DNA of 64,000 nucleotides from Sphingobacterium allocomposti. Its GTDB lineage: Bacteria > Bacteroidota > Bacteroidia > Sphingobacteriales > Sphingobacteriaceae. Made by a program: the position numbers and the translations under genes. Every line of letters begins with the position of its first letter. Position 1 is the stretch's first letter. The DNA is taken from positions 21,734 to 85,733 of the forward strand of contig NZ_VNHX01000021.1 in the NCBI RefSeq assembly GCF_008124885.1. The letters run 5' to 3'. Of this stretch, positions 1 to 7,202 are shown one piece after another. The notes below the pieces were generated by a model that was given only the letters and a program-made list of their open reading frames with translations, had not been told where the DNA came from and made no database searches.

Positions 1-1
1 G

Positions 2-736
2 AAGGTAGAGCTCTATCTCGTCGTACTAATGAAGAATACAGGGCCTTTTACCTTTAAAACTATGCAGGTGGGTGTAGCGAGTGCGATGGTGGTTTTTCTA
101 GATCTTAAGTATGTGGAAAGAGGTTTGGCTGAAGGAAACAGGTTTGTACATACGGTATGGACGAAGGGGCACGTCCTGCGACGGAAGTCGACTTTTGAGC
201 CTGCTTTTGAATTAGGGGACATCGATTGGCGACAGGAAGGGGAACGTGCGGATAAGCTATGGAAAAGAGGCAAGACAGTCCTGGATAATTTAGTCAGTAC
301 GGCTAGAGATGCACAGCCTCTTTTTATTGACTCCGGCCTTTTGATGTTACGTCATATATTGGAAATTGGTGCACATAGCTTTCTACGGGTAGCCATAGAC
401 TACATACCGAAAACGAAGAATCTCGACGAGCTACTGGATTGGACAGATGTCGTCGGCCGACAGCTATCGGACTACTTGTTGGATAAAAGTGAGATTCAAG
501 GTCAAATGTTGCACCTCATTCTTCATCCCAAAACGCTGTGGTGGAATCCGGATATACTGGATTCCTTGGAAGAAATAACACCAGACTTCTGTCGCCTGCA
601 GGCGGAGAAGTTGGTTGATCTGTTTGATCGGCTCTGCTGTGGTGCTATTGAAAAAACTAAAAAGCAAGCAATCAGCGCAACCGAGCGCGACTCCTTATTA
701 CCTACGGCAGTGGAAGCTGCACAGGATAATAGTTAA
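2..736 (+). CDS. HEPN / nucleotidyltransferase-HEPN-like protein, 5' partial
   Basis: The frame is open to the window edge, so the start is probably outside; an internal ATG lies at 29. About 235 residues are visible. The segment 'YIPKTKNLDELL' in a helical context, preceded by a helix rich in hydrophobic residues, resembles the C-terminal HEPN half of Bacteroidota proteins that join a minimal nucleotidyltransferase to a HEPN domain. The N-terminal part ('NRFVHTVWTKGHVLRRKS') resembles the end of the nucleotidyltransferase half, where a strand precedes the 'filled with ... kkGvlLY'-type segment. No catalytic GSxxxGxxxxxSDxD motif is in view; it would lie upstream. Such proteins are often in toxin-antitoxin or defence contexts, but the sequence does not prove it. 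The gene is followed after 14 nt by a hairpin (751-808). The domain call is an inference from remembered family patterns. Confidence 0.5.
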   Translation, partial: KVELYLVVLMKNTGPFTFKTMQVGVASAMVVFLDLKYVERGLAEGNRFVHTVWTKGHVLRRKSTFEPAFELGDIDWRQEGERADKLWKRGKTVLDNLVSTARDAQPLFIDSGLLMLRHILEIGAHSFLRVAIDYIPKTKNLDELLDWTDVVGRQLSDYLLDKSEIQGQMLHLILHPKTLWWNPDILDSLEEITPDFCRLQAEKLVDLFDRLCCGAIEKTKKQAISATERDSLLPTAVEAAQDNS

Positions 737-750
737 AAGCAATCCAAATA

Positions 751-808
751 AAAGTCCGCTGGAAGCCGTACTCCCATGGCATCTGATACGGTATCCCTGT
801 TGGACTTT
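751..808. repeat. Hairpin repeat, copy 1 (AAAGTCC...GGACTTT)
   Basis: An imperfect inverted repeat begins AAAGTCC (751-757) and ends GGACTTT (802-808), 14 nt after the stop of the HEPN-like gene. It aligns end to end with the hairpin at 2761-2815: both share AAAGTCCGC, GTACT, ATCTG, CGGTA, CCTG and GGACTTT in the same order, and the 20-25 nt that follow are also alike (AACTGAAyAAA). It could act as a terminator, because A-rich and T-rich ends flank the stem. The homology to copy 2 shows it is a repeated element rather than a chance hairpin. Confidence 0.6.
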
Positions 809-835
809 ATTATAAACTGAATAAACAGAAAGCTA

Positions 836-887
836 CCTGCTGGGCAGATCCTTCGGAGCCCAAGGTGCCCTCGCAGGTATGCTTTTT
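836..887 (+). terminator. GC-rich leader hairpin with T run, upstream of three-gene module
   Basis: Arms CCTGC-TGGGCA (836-846) and TGCCC-tc-GCAGG (866-877) pair, with a small TCCTTCGGA hairpin inside the loop, and a TTTTT run follows at 883-887. The next gene starts at 902. The arrangement fits an intrinsic terminator or attenuator that controls entry into the module. There is no recognised riboswitch class. It may instead simply end transcription coming from upstream. Confidence 0.5.
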
Positions 888-901
888 AAAAACCTAAAAA
901 A

Positions 902-1609
902 ATGGAAGAATTACATGATGTGAATGGTGCTCGAAAGACGCGTATAACGTGCTCTCCACTATACTGCGGATTCATCTACTGTATGATGATGAACCGTATC
1001 AGCCGTGGCTATACCAGCGACGAGCTCACATTTCTTATAGGGCAGGATGATCATTTTATTTCAAATATAGAATCCCTTACATCCATAGATTTCAGTATGG
1101 ATCTCTACGGCAGTTTACGTCAAGTGTTTCGACACCCGAACTTTCTGCTACATGAAGGGCAGGTTCGCGAAGAGATTGAACATGAGATGTGTACCTGGCA
1201 GGACGAAACGGCGATATACCACCGTATGGAGCGATATGTCAATGAACGAGAAACCGTGACGGTTTTTCAACTGGTAGAAGAGCATCCTGGCTACGCCGAT
1301 CATTTTACCAATTCGGTTAATATGGAGATAGAAGGCTGCCGGGAAGTGCTACGCTTGCTGATAAAAGAAGGAATATTTAACAAACCCATTCCGCCGAATG
1401 ATCTGCACAATCATGTAGAATCTATCTTAGAGATGCGTATAAAACCACGTCATCTCCAAACAGAACTTGGTAGGCTTTGGGGAAGAAAAGGAAAGGCGCC
1501 AATTAAAAGGACGAAAAAAAGAAGCTATGGATATAAATATGTACTGCATCCCGGTGTATCTATAGCGGATGCAATCACCTTTACAAAACAACAATTTAAT
1601 AGGCTATGA
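902..1609 (+). CDS. Unknown protein with HTH-like N-terminus, first gene of three-gene module
   Basis: A 235-residue protein I do not recognise. Residues about 32-57 ('RISRGYTSDELTFLIGQDD' followed by 'HFISNIE') have the spacing of an XRE-type helix-turn-helix: a helix, a G-[YF]-T-x-x-E-L turn, a second helix, then an ISxIE recognition helix. The C-terminal 60 residues are strongly basic ('GRKGKAPIKRTKKRSYGYK'), which suggests nucleic acid contact. There is no signal peptide or membrane segment. ATG at 902 follows an A-rich stretch without a Shine-Dalgarno, as is usual in Bacteroidota. Its stop overlaps the start of the next gene (ATGA), so the two are translationally coupled. A DNA-binding role is inferred from the motif only. 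Confidence 0.65.
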   Translation: MEELHDVNGARKTRITCSPLYCGFIYCMMMNRISRGYTSDELTFLIGQDDHFISNIESLTSIDFSMDLYGSLRQVFRHPNFLLHEGQVREEIEHEMCTWQDETAIYHRMERYVNERETVTVFQLVEEHPGYADHFTNSVNMEIEGCREVLRLLIKEGIFNKPIPPNDLHNHVESILEMRIKPRHLQTELGRLWGRKGKAPIKRTKKRSYGYKYVLHPGVSIADAITFTKQQFNRL

Positions 1610-2376
1610 ATAAAATTGAAACCGAATTTCTGGATGTACCTATGGATTTCCGGATTGCATGTGAAGCTTTTGGCATTCGGGTTGCAGACTTCTTACAGCT
1701 CATTATTCGCCACGTTACGTTTGCACATCTGTTTATGCATGATGAGAGCGAATATGATCTCGCCACGAAAGCGTTTGTGCAGTCAGACGATAAAATAGCA
1801 AAAGCGCAACCGGATTTAAAAGGTAAACAAAAGTTGGGACAACACGCGAATGCTGCCATCCCCCACATTCAGAGCTTGGTAAAACTCTCGATGAACAGAA
1901 GCTACAGCAAATCGATGAAACGCGACAAGGGCAGAAAAATAACAGATAAACTCTATCGAGTCTGTTCGCCCCACATCAAGTATAAGCCTCACTTGTATCT
2001 GGATGAAGAGACAAAGCTGACACTCACGAAAGACTTCTTGTTGGTGTGCATGCTCCATCAATTTTCACCTACGGTATATATCAATGCTTTAATGCGGTGC
2101 ATCTCGCTGGCGGACCTATATGCTCGCCAACACCTGGATAAAATAGTATATAACGCTGCACTCGGATTTTATATACGGGTACAGCACGGTTACGGTAAGT
2201 TAATAGATAGAGACCATATCAATACATTAGGTTTCAAAGACTTTATCTTAGACTTACAGGAGTTTGATGTCCGCTATTTTTTTATCCAGGATTTAGATCG
2301 AAGGAGAGCTGTTTACCGCACAAGATTAGAAGAAATTTTTGAAGAAAAAATAAACCAATACTATGATGGAGAATAA
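1606..2376 (+). CDS. Unknown protein, paralogous N-terminus with next gene
   Basis: A 256-residue soluble protein of unknown function. Residues 14-33 (DFRIACEAFGIRVADFLQLI) match residues 14-33 of the following gene at nine identical positions, so both share a small alpha-helical N-terminal domain. A basic stretch lies near residues 85-115 ('SYSKSMKRDKGRKITDKLY'). The rest is predicted helical, with no catalytic motif that I can name. The start overlaps the stop of the preceding gene by four bases (ATGA), and the 3' end overlaps the next gene by 14 bases. The module reads as a single transcript whose products are probably made in fixed proportion. Confidence 0.65.
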   Translation: MNKIETEFLDVPMDFRIACEAFGIRVADFLQLIIRHVTFAHLFMHDESEYDLATKAFVQSDDKIAKAQPDLKGKQKLGQHANAAIPHIQSLVKLSMNRSYSKSMKRDKGRKITDKLYRVCSPHIKYKPHLYLDEETKLTLTKDFLLVCMLHQFSPTVYINALMRCISLADLYARQHLDKIVYNAALGFYIRVQHGYGKLIDRDHINTLGFKDFILDLQEFDVRYFFIQDLDRRRAVYRTRLEEIFEEKINQYYDGE

Positions 2377-2734
2377 GATAAGTAAATTGGATTTCAAACC
2401 CGATTTCCTACAAGCCTGTGAAATATTTGACCTGGAGCCGCACGATGTGCTGCAAAAATTTATAGATAATGTATGTATTCCGTATTTCATTGCCAACCCG
2501 ATGAACCCCGACCGATGGGCAAATAACTTTATGATACAGTGCGTATTGCCCCGACTGGAAAGTGAGGAACTATTGGAGCGATATGCGGTATTTTTCGATC
2601 GTATCACGGAAGCTGTATTAAATGATATGAAAAACAAGGAACAGGTTGCAAGAGAGATCATGGATGAATGGCATAAAGCTGTTCTTGAGGACCGCATCGA
2701 GGACGTTATGAAACCCAATAACGCATCAAGTTGA
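2363..2734 (+). CDS. Small unknown protein, third gene of module
   Basis: A 123-residue acidic, helical protein. Its N-terminal domain (residues 14-33, DFLQACEIFDLEPHDVLQKF) repeats that of the 256-residue neighbour; this protein is essentially that domain plus a charged C-terminal helix. Two ATGs are possible (2363, 2366), with the same frame and almost the same product. Shared domain, strict overlap and size difference suggest partner subunits arising from duplication. The gene ends 27 nt before hairpin copy 2. Function is unknown; I do not recognise the family by name. Confidence 0.65.
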   Translation: MMENKISKLDFKPDFLQACEIFDLEPHDVLQKFIDNVCIPYFIANPMNPDRWANNFMIQCVLPRLESEELLERYAVFFDRITEAVLNDMKNKEQVAREIMDEWHKAVLEDRIEDVMKPNNASS

Positions 2735-2760
2735 CACTACAAGTCTGAAAACAAAATAAT

Positions 2761-2815
2761 AAAGTCCGCAGGGTACTAAAATTTGGAATCTGGCGCGGTA
2801 CTCCTGCCGGACTTT
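2761..2815. repeat. Hairpin repeat, copy 2, between convergent genes
   Basis: Arms AAAGTCCG-CAGGG-TAC (2761-2775) and GTAC-TCCTGC-CGGACTTT (2798-2815) form a near-perfect stem with an A/T-rich loop. It lies between convergent genes ending at 2734 and 2835, so it can serve as a bidirectional terminator. It is homologous to the hairpin at 751-808, including about 25 nt of 3' flank, and has the same orientation. Together the two copies bracket the three-gene module. Confidence 0.65.
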
Positions 2816-2834
2816 AATATCGAACTGAACAAAG

Positions 2835-3377
2835 TCACAACCCTCCTCTCTTGTATATCTCACTTAATACTAGGGGTAACTTGACAAGAAACTCCCGAAT
2901 AGCGATGTAATCGTGATCTAAAGGGAGTTCTTCCATATTATCTTCAGTATAATCCCGACGTTGAAGAAGATCGTCCAGCACTGTAAGCCATTCTTTGCAT
3001 GACTTGAACCCATAGAAGGCACACAAGGACTTTGCAGGAAAAGCGCTACTGTCTTCTATTTCAGCGTCAAATACTTCTTGACAATTGTATTGAAATACAT
3101 CCGCTTTCGCCATAGGTTTTAGCTTATATTTTCTCAAAATAACAAACCCAACTTCAATCATCTGTGCAAGGTGATTAAACATAAATCCATATTCAAAAGT
3201 GGTACTTGTTCGCATGGGTGGATAAAGGGAACTATTGATCAGATAATTGAAATTATTCGACCAATTTAATCCCCATTGCTGGACGACTTCTTTGAGAAAA
3301 CGGTCGGGATCCTTCACGTACTCCTTTCTTAAGTAGCGAAAATGTTTTGTTTTTAACTTCTTTTGCGTACTTTTCAT
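2835..3377 (-). CDS. Unknown 180-residue protein
   Basis: A soluble, mostly helical protein I do not recognise. The N-terminus is very basic (MKSTQKKLKTKHFRYLRKEY), followed by a conserved-looking region 'WGLNWSNNFNYLINSSLYP' and a cysteine- and aromatic-rich middle (residues about 95-130). There is no signal peptide, transmembrane segment or known catalytic motif. ATG at 3377 is preceded by AGG. The gene is divergent from the HTH gene at 3473 across a 95-bp A/T-rich region that contains an inverted repeat. The arrangement is typical of an accessory island gene under a phage-type repressor, but that is context only. Confidence 0.6.
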   Translation of the reverse strand: MKSTQKKLKTKHFRYLRKEYVKDPDRFLKEVVQQWGLNWSNNFNYLINSSLYPPMRTSTTFEYGFMFNHLAQMIEVGFVILRKYKLKPMAKADVFQYNCQEVFDAEIEDSSAFPAKSLCAFYGFKSCKEWLTVLDDLLQRRDYTEDNMEELPLDHDYIAIREFLVKLPLVLSEIYKRGGL

Positions 3378-3433
3378 CCTAAATCAGTTTACCGAGGTGT
3401 TTAGATATTTTTTTATATTCAACACAACTAATA

Positions 3434-3453
3434 TAAGATAATAAAATATCTTA
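3434..3453. promoter_or_regulatory. Candidate operator, perfect inverted repeat
   Basis: TAAGATA (3434-3440) and TATCTTA (3447-3453) form a perfect 7-bp inverted repeat with a 6-bp A/T spacer in the divergent region between the 180-residue gene and the HTH gene. Related TTTAGATA words occur on either side (about 3399-3406 and 3461-3468). This is a plausible binding site for the HTH protein encoded next to it. The inference rests on position and symmetry only. Confidence 0.4.
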
Positions 3454-3472
3454 CTAAAATTTTTAGATAAAA

Positions 3473-3871
3473 ATGTCGAATATTAAAGAACGGGTATTAC
3501 AGATCGCAGAACGGAAGAAAATCAGCAAAACAGATTTCTTCAAGGACTTGGGGCTTTCCTACGCTAATTTTAAAGGGCCTCAAAAGAGCACGGGGCTAAA
3601 TTCTGACGCGGTGGCTACTATTCTATCTAAGCATCCGGATATCAACCCGACGTGGCTCGTCATTGGAGAGGGCCCCATGTATCGTCATGAGGGTGAGATT
3701 GTTCGGGAAGAGGAGGCGCGTTATAACGAACCGGTGGTTGTGAACGAAATTGAGCAGACACTGATCGATGCTCTTAAGCTCGTCATATCCTCGCAGGAAA
3801 AAACAATATCTTCCCTTGAAAAGCAGGTGACCATTTTGGAGAATACAATACGGATCCTTCAAGGTAAATAA
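3473..3871 (+). CDS. Phage-repressor-like HTH protein with C-terminal coiled coil
   Basis: 132 residues. Residues 1-70 form a CI/XRE-type DNA-binding domain typical of Bacteroidota ('KERVLQIAERKKISKTDFFK', then 'NFKG', then 'NPTWLVIGEGPMY', the last being the usual 'W(L)ltGeGpM' ending of such repressor domains). Residues 90-132 form a coiled coil with heptad leucines and isoleucines, probably for dimerisation. There is no LexA-type peptidase domain, so SOS-type self-cleavage is unlikely. It probably represses itself and the divergent gene at 2835-3377 through the nearby inverted repeat. Confidence 0.75.
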   Translation: MSNIKERVLQIAERKKISKTDFFKDLGLSYANFKGPQKSTGLNSDAVATILSKHPDINPTWLVIGEGPMYRHEGEIVREEEARYNEPVVVNEIEQTLIDALKLVISSQEKTISSLEKQVTILENTIRILQGK

Positions 3872-3992
3872 CCTGTCGCCGTACCGTCGACGACCTAGCA
3901 GAACGCCGGTATCGTTCCCTCCCCCGGACCCTACACGAGATAAAAATGAAAATCGCCTTACACGCCCCACATACCGTCTGAAGAAAAACCAT

Positions 3993-4000
3993 TATCTTTG
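3993..4000 (+). promoter_or_regulatory. Bacteroidota -7 element of hflX
   Basis: TATCTTTG matches the Bacteroidota primary-sigma consensus TAnnTTTG. It lies 45 nt before the hflX ATG, which leaves a leader of about 40 nt. No clear -33 TTTG is visible. Confidence 0.55.
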
Positions 4001-4045
4001 CAAGCTTGTTCTATCAACACAAGTCACAGGAAACGACAACAATAC

Positions 4046-5236
4046 ATGAGAAAAACAAAAATATACGATACAGCACTTAAACCCGAAACAGCATTACTCG
4101 TTTCGGTGATCACACCGGACATTTCAGAACAAAACGCAAAAGATTACCTTCAAGAATTGGAGTTTCTTGTGCAAACGGCAGGGGGAGAAGTAAAAGGTGT
4201 TCTCACGCAAAAATTAGCAAAGCCGGAACATGCCACTTTCGTGGGGTCTGGTAAGCTGGAAGAAATACGACAGTACGCGGATGCCGAAGAGATTGACATG
4301 ATCGTGTTTGACGACGAGCTATCACCCTCGCAGCTCCGTAACATAGAACGCGAACTCAAACGTAAAATCTTAGATCGTTCCAACCTCATCTTGGACATCT
4401 TCGCCAAGCACGCGCAAACTGCACAGGCAAAGACTCAGGTCGAACTGGCCCAGCTGCAGTACCTGCTTCCTCGGCTAACCCGCATGTGGACCCACTTGGA
4501 ACGTCAACGGGGGGGGATCGGTATGCGCGGTCCGGGAGAATCCCAAATCGAAACTGATAGACGGATTATCCTCAACAAGATATCCTTACTGAAAGAACGG
4601 CTAAGGGTTATTGACAAGCAGAATGAAACCCAACGTAAAAACCGAGGCGAACTTATCCGTGCAGCTCTTGTAGGCTATACCAACGTCGGGAAATCAACAA
4701 TATTGAACATGATCTCCAAGTCGGATGTACTCATGGAAAATAAACTGTTTGCGACGCTGGATACAACGGTAAGGAAAGTGGTCATCGACAACCTACCTTT
4801 CCTGCTTTCGGATACAGTAGGGTTTATCCGCAAATTGCCTCACCATTTGGTGGAATCTTTTAAATCTACCTTAGACGAGGTGCGCGAAGCGGATGTACTT
4901 ATACATGTAGTGGATATTTCCCACCCTAACTTTGAAGATCATATTGCCGCCGTAAACGAAACACTAAAAGACATCGATGCTTTGAACAAACCTATTATTA
5001 CGGTTTTCAACAAGATAGATGCTTATAAACCTCCCGTGGCGGTCGATGAGAACGGTGAAGAAGTGAAGGTAACACTTGAGGATTTTAAGAACTCCTGGAT
5101 GGCCAAAAACTCCGATCCGGCGATTTTTCTGTCGGCAACCGAGAAAACCAATATCGAGGAATTCAAACAAAAATTATACGAAATTATCTCCGAAATGCAT
5201 ACAGCAAGATATCCGTATAACAATCTGTTGTATTGA
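4046..5236 (+). CDS. hflX: Ribosome-associated GTPase HflX
   Basis: HflX is a GTPase that binds 50S subunits and splits stalled or hibernating ribosomes. The N-terminal HflX domain (residues about 1-190) contains the family signature GGIGMRGPGESQIETDRR. The G domain follows with G1 GYTNVGKST (about 209-217), G3 DTVGFI (about 255) and G4 NKID (about 321). At 396 residues it is of ordinary length. I chose ATG 4046 because the upstream in-frame extension contains no conserved residues and a -7 promoter element ends at 4000. lipB follows after 2 nt, so the two are co-transcribed. Confidence 0.95.
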   Translation: MRKTKIYDTALKPETALLVSVITPDISEQNAKDYLQELEFLVQTAGGEVKGVLTQKLAKPEHATFVGSGKLEEIRQYADAEEIDMIVFDDELSPSQLRNIERELKRKILDRSNLILDIFAKHAQTAQAKTQVELAQLQYLLPRLTRMWTHLERQRGGIGMRGPGESQIETDRRIILNKISLLKERLRVIDKQNETQRKNRGELIRAALVGYTNVGKSTILNMISKSDVLMENKLFATLDTTVRKVVIDNLPFLLSDTVGFIRKLPHHLVESFKSTLDEVREADVLIHVVDISHPNFEDHIAAVNETLKDIDALNKPIITVFNKIDAYKPPVAVDENGEEVKVTLEDFKNSWMAKNSDPAIFLSATEKTNIEEFKQKLYEIISEMHTARYPYNNLLY

Positions 5237-5238
5237 CC

Positions 5239-5940
5239 ATGAACAAACAAGTACACTTTATAGATTGGGGGCTGACCGATTACCAAGAAGCATGGGATCG
5301 CCAGGAGGAGATATTTACCAGAACGGTAGCTGTCAAGAACGAGAACCGCATAAACGGTACCGCCGGCTCCACGCCCAACCACCTGATCTTTACCGAGCAT
5401 CCCCACGTATATACATTGGGAAAAAGCGGTCACGAAGAATATTTACTGCTGGATGAAGCAGGACTGAAAGAGAAAAACGCTACCTTTTATAAAATTAACC
5501 GTGGCGGTGATATCACTTACCATGGCCCTGGACAAATTGTCGGCTATCCTATCTTGGATTTAGACAATTTCTTTACCGATATACACCTCTATCTACGTAC
5601 GTTGGAGGAGGCGGTGATACGCACCTGCGCGGGGTACGGCATAAAGGCCGGCCGTTATGAAGGATATACCGGCGTTTGGATTGATGCTGACAACGGCAAC
5701 GCCCGTAAAATATGTGCGATGGGCGTACGCGCCTCTCGATGGGTAACTATGCACGGATTCGCCTTTAATGTGAACGTGGACCTCAGCTATTTTGGGCATA
5801 TCATCCCTTGCGGAATCGACGATAAAGATGTCACATCTCTGGAGCGCGAACTGGGAAGAAAGCTCGATGTCGAAGAGGTAAAATATACGCTAAAGCAGCA
5901 TATTGCGGATCTTTTCGGGATGGAACTGATCGGGGGGTAA
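5239..5940 (+). CDS. lipB: Octanoyltransferase LipB
   Basis: LipB moves an octanoyl group from acyl carrier protein to lipoyl domains, the first step of endogenous lipoate synthesis in the cytoplasm. The 233-residue protein has the signature RGGDITYHGPGQ, the lysine segment 'ARKICAMGVR', 'MHGFAFN' and the catalytic-cysteine motif 'IPCGI'. ATG 5239 is preferred over an upstream TTG at 5233, which would overlap the hflX stop. It forms an operon with hflX (2-nt gap). No lipA is in the window. Confidence 0.95.
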   Translation: MNKQVHFIDWGLTDYQEAWDRQEEIFTRTVAVKNENRINGTAGSTPNHLIFTEHPHVYTLGKSGHEEYLLLDEAGLKEKNATFYKINRGGDITYHGPGQIVGYPILDLDNFFTDIHLYLRTLEEAVIRTCAGYGIKAGRYEGYTGVWIDADNGNARKICAMGVRASRWVTMHGFAFNVNVDLSYFGHIIPCGIDDKDVTSLERELGRKLDVEEVKYTLKQHIADLFGMELIGG

Positions 5941-6367
5941 TAGCATTATAAGGGCAGATAGCAGATGATTATAAGCCGTAAAGTCGTTGAGGGAAGCTAA
6001 TGGCGGATAGCAGAGGCTATAAGTCGTAAAGTCGTTGATTTGTAAAGGCGTGAAGTTGTTTTGATAGCCACGAGCATCATCTAACCATTCTAACTCATTT
6101 AACTTTTCTAACCCCTAATAGTAGCCGTAAAACCGTTGATCTGTGAAGGCGTTGAGGGAAGCTAATGGCGGATAGCGGATAGCGGATAGCAGATGGCAGA
6201 TGGCCATAAGCCGTAAAGTCGTTGATTTGTAAAGAGTACTTCATTCTAACTCTCTAACTCCACCTAACTATTCTAACCCCTAATCCCTAACTCCTAACCC
6301 CTAGTTTCTCAATACTCAAATCTCACTTCTAACATCTAATGTCTAACTTCTGACTTCTCCATACTCA
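5941..6367. repeat. Intergenic island of degenerate word repeats
   Basis: No gene is supported in these 427 bases. The stretch is built from recurring words: GTAAAGTCGTTGA (several times), GGGAAGCTAATGGCGGATAGCAG, and runs of short TAAC or CTAAC words ending in CTCACTTCTAAC-type text. The same words, in the opposite orientation, appear at 29315-29640 and 35427-35770, and a fragment is near 17200. 6273-6304 carries CCCCTAA-type repeats whose complement is telomere-like (TTAGGGG). The island separates lipB from the convergent metallo-hydrolase gene. Confidence 0.7.
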
Positions 6368-7201
6368 CTACTCCTTCCATTGTCTATCCTTCGACAATGT
6401 CAGGCTGAGCTCGTCGAAGCCCACGACCGACGGCGCAAACAGGTCGCTCACGTCGAACAGTTCTGTTTCCTGATATCGGGTCGCGATCGATAGTTTGATA
6501 TCCGTACAATAGGGAGCAAATGTCAAGCGAACACATTCGACGCTGTTATTTTCGCCGGATAGATGCGATAAAACCAGATGCCGCAACCGGCTGGTCCGGT
6601 GTTCCACGAATGTTTCCAAGGCGATACGGTTAGATAGGTGTCCCCATCCGCTCCGGATACGGTTCTTCAGAAAAAAGGAATAGCGCCCGCTTTCCAGCAT
6701 GTCTTCATCGTAATTTGCTTCCAGCAGTAAGACATCAGTGTGCCGGATAACATGTTTAACGTTGTCACAGGGCCGGCCCAGATCTGTCAACACGCCAATA
6801 TTTGTTGCGCCATCAGATACCACAAAGCTACATGGTTCTTTCGCATCGTGGTATTTAGGAATACCATACACGGTCAGGGTGCCGATCCGGACCGTTGCGT
6901 TGGGCAAGATGATATGCACAAGATGTTCGGGTAAATGCAGGCGGGAGCCTTTGTACGATCCAGCCGTAATATACACCGGAATCTGGTATCTTTTGCAGAA
7001 AACGGCCAGCCCCCGAATGTGGTCGGTATGCTCGTGTGTAATAAATATGGCTTTAACCGATGCAGGCGAGATGCCCAGATTGGCCATCCGCAACTCAACG
7101 TGCTTCGTATTGATACCTACATCGATCAACACGGCGTCCGCTGCGTTGGCTATATAATAACAGTTGCCATTGCTGCCTGAGGCTATTGCGCAGTACTTCA
7201 T
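6368..7201 (-). CDS. MBL-fold metallo-hydrolase, WalJ/YycJ-like
   Basis: A 277-residue cytoplasmic metallo-beta-lactamase-fold protein. The zinc motif THEHTDH sits near residue 56, and the N-terminus MKYCAIASGSNGNCYYI is the signature of the WalJ/YycJ group, whose members are linked to DNA repair or nuclease-type activity in other bacteria. ATG at 7201 is chosen because the family begins there; an upstream extension would run into the serine dehydratase gene, which ends at 7203. The last 17 residues ('GFDELSLTLSKDRQ...') are encoded by a dispersed palindromic repeat, so the native C-terminus has been replaced or extended. Substrate is unknown. Confidence 0.85.
   Translation of the reverse strand: MKYCAIASGSNGNCYYIANAADAVLIDVGINTKHVELRMANLGISPASVKAIFITHEHTDHIRGLAVFCKRYQIPVYITAGSYKGSRLHLPEHLVHIILPNATVRIGTLTVYGIPKYHDAKEPCSFVVSDGATNIGVLTDLGRPCDNVKHVIRHTDVLLLEANYDEDMLESGRYSFFLKNRIRSGWGHLSNRIALETFVEHRTSRLRHLVLSHLSGENNSVECVRLTFAPYCTDIKLSIATRYQETELFDVSDLFAPSVVGFDELSLTLSKDRQWKE
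6381..6421. repeat. Dispersed palindromic repeat (CTTCGAC...GTCGAAG)
   Basis: Arms CTTCGAC (6389-6395) and GTCGAAG (6413-6419) enclose the word TGTCAGGCTGAGC. Related copies lie near 8825-8870, 16992-17115, 20661-20740 and 44396-44450. This copy is inside the 3' end of the adjacent coding region and supplies its last codons. Confidence 0.7.
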
Positions 7202-7202
7202 A

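Noticed and set aside
751..2815. Integron attC-type sites at the hairpins
   Set aside because: The ends AAAGTCC/GGACTTT do not match the attC core RYYYAAC/GTTRRRY, and no integrase is in view.
1..3970. Integrative element boundary
   Set aside because: No integrase, tRNA attachment site or terminal repeats are visible, so an element cannot be claimed despite accessory-type genes.
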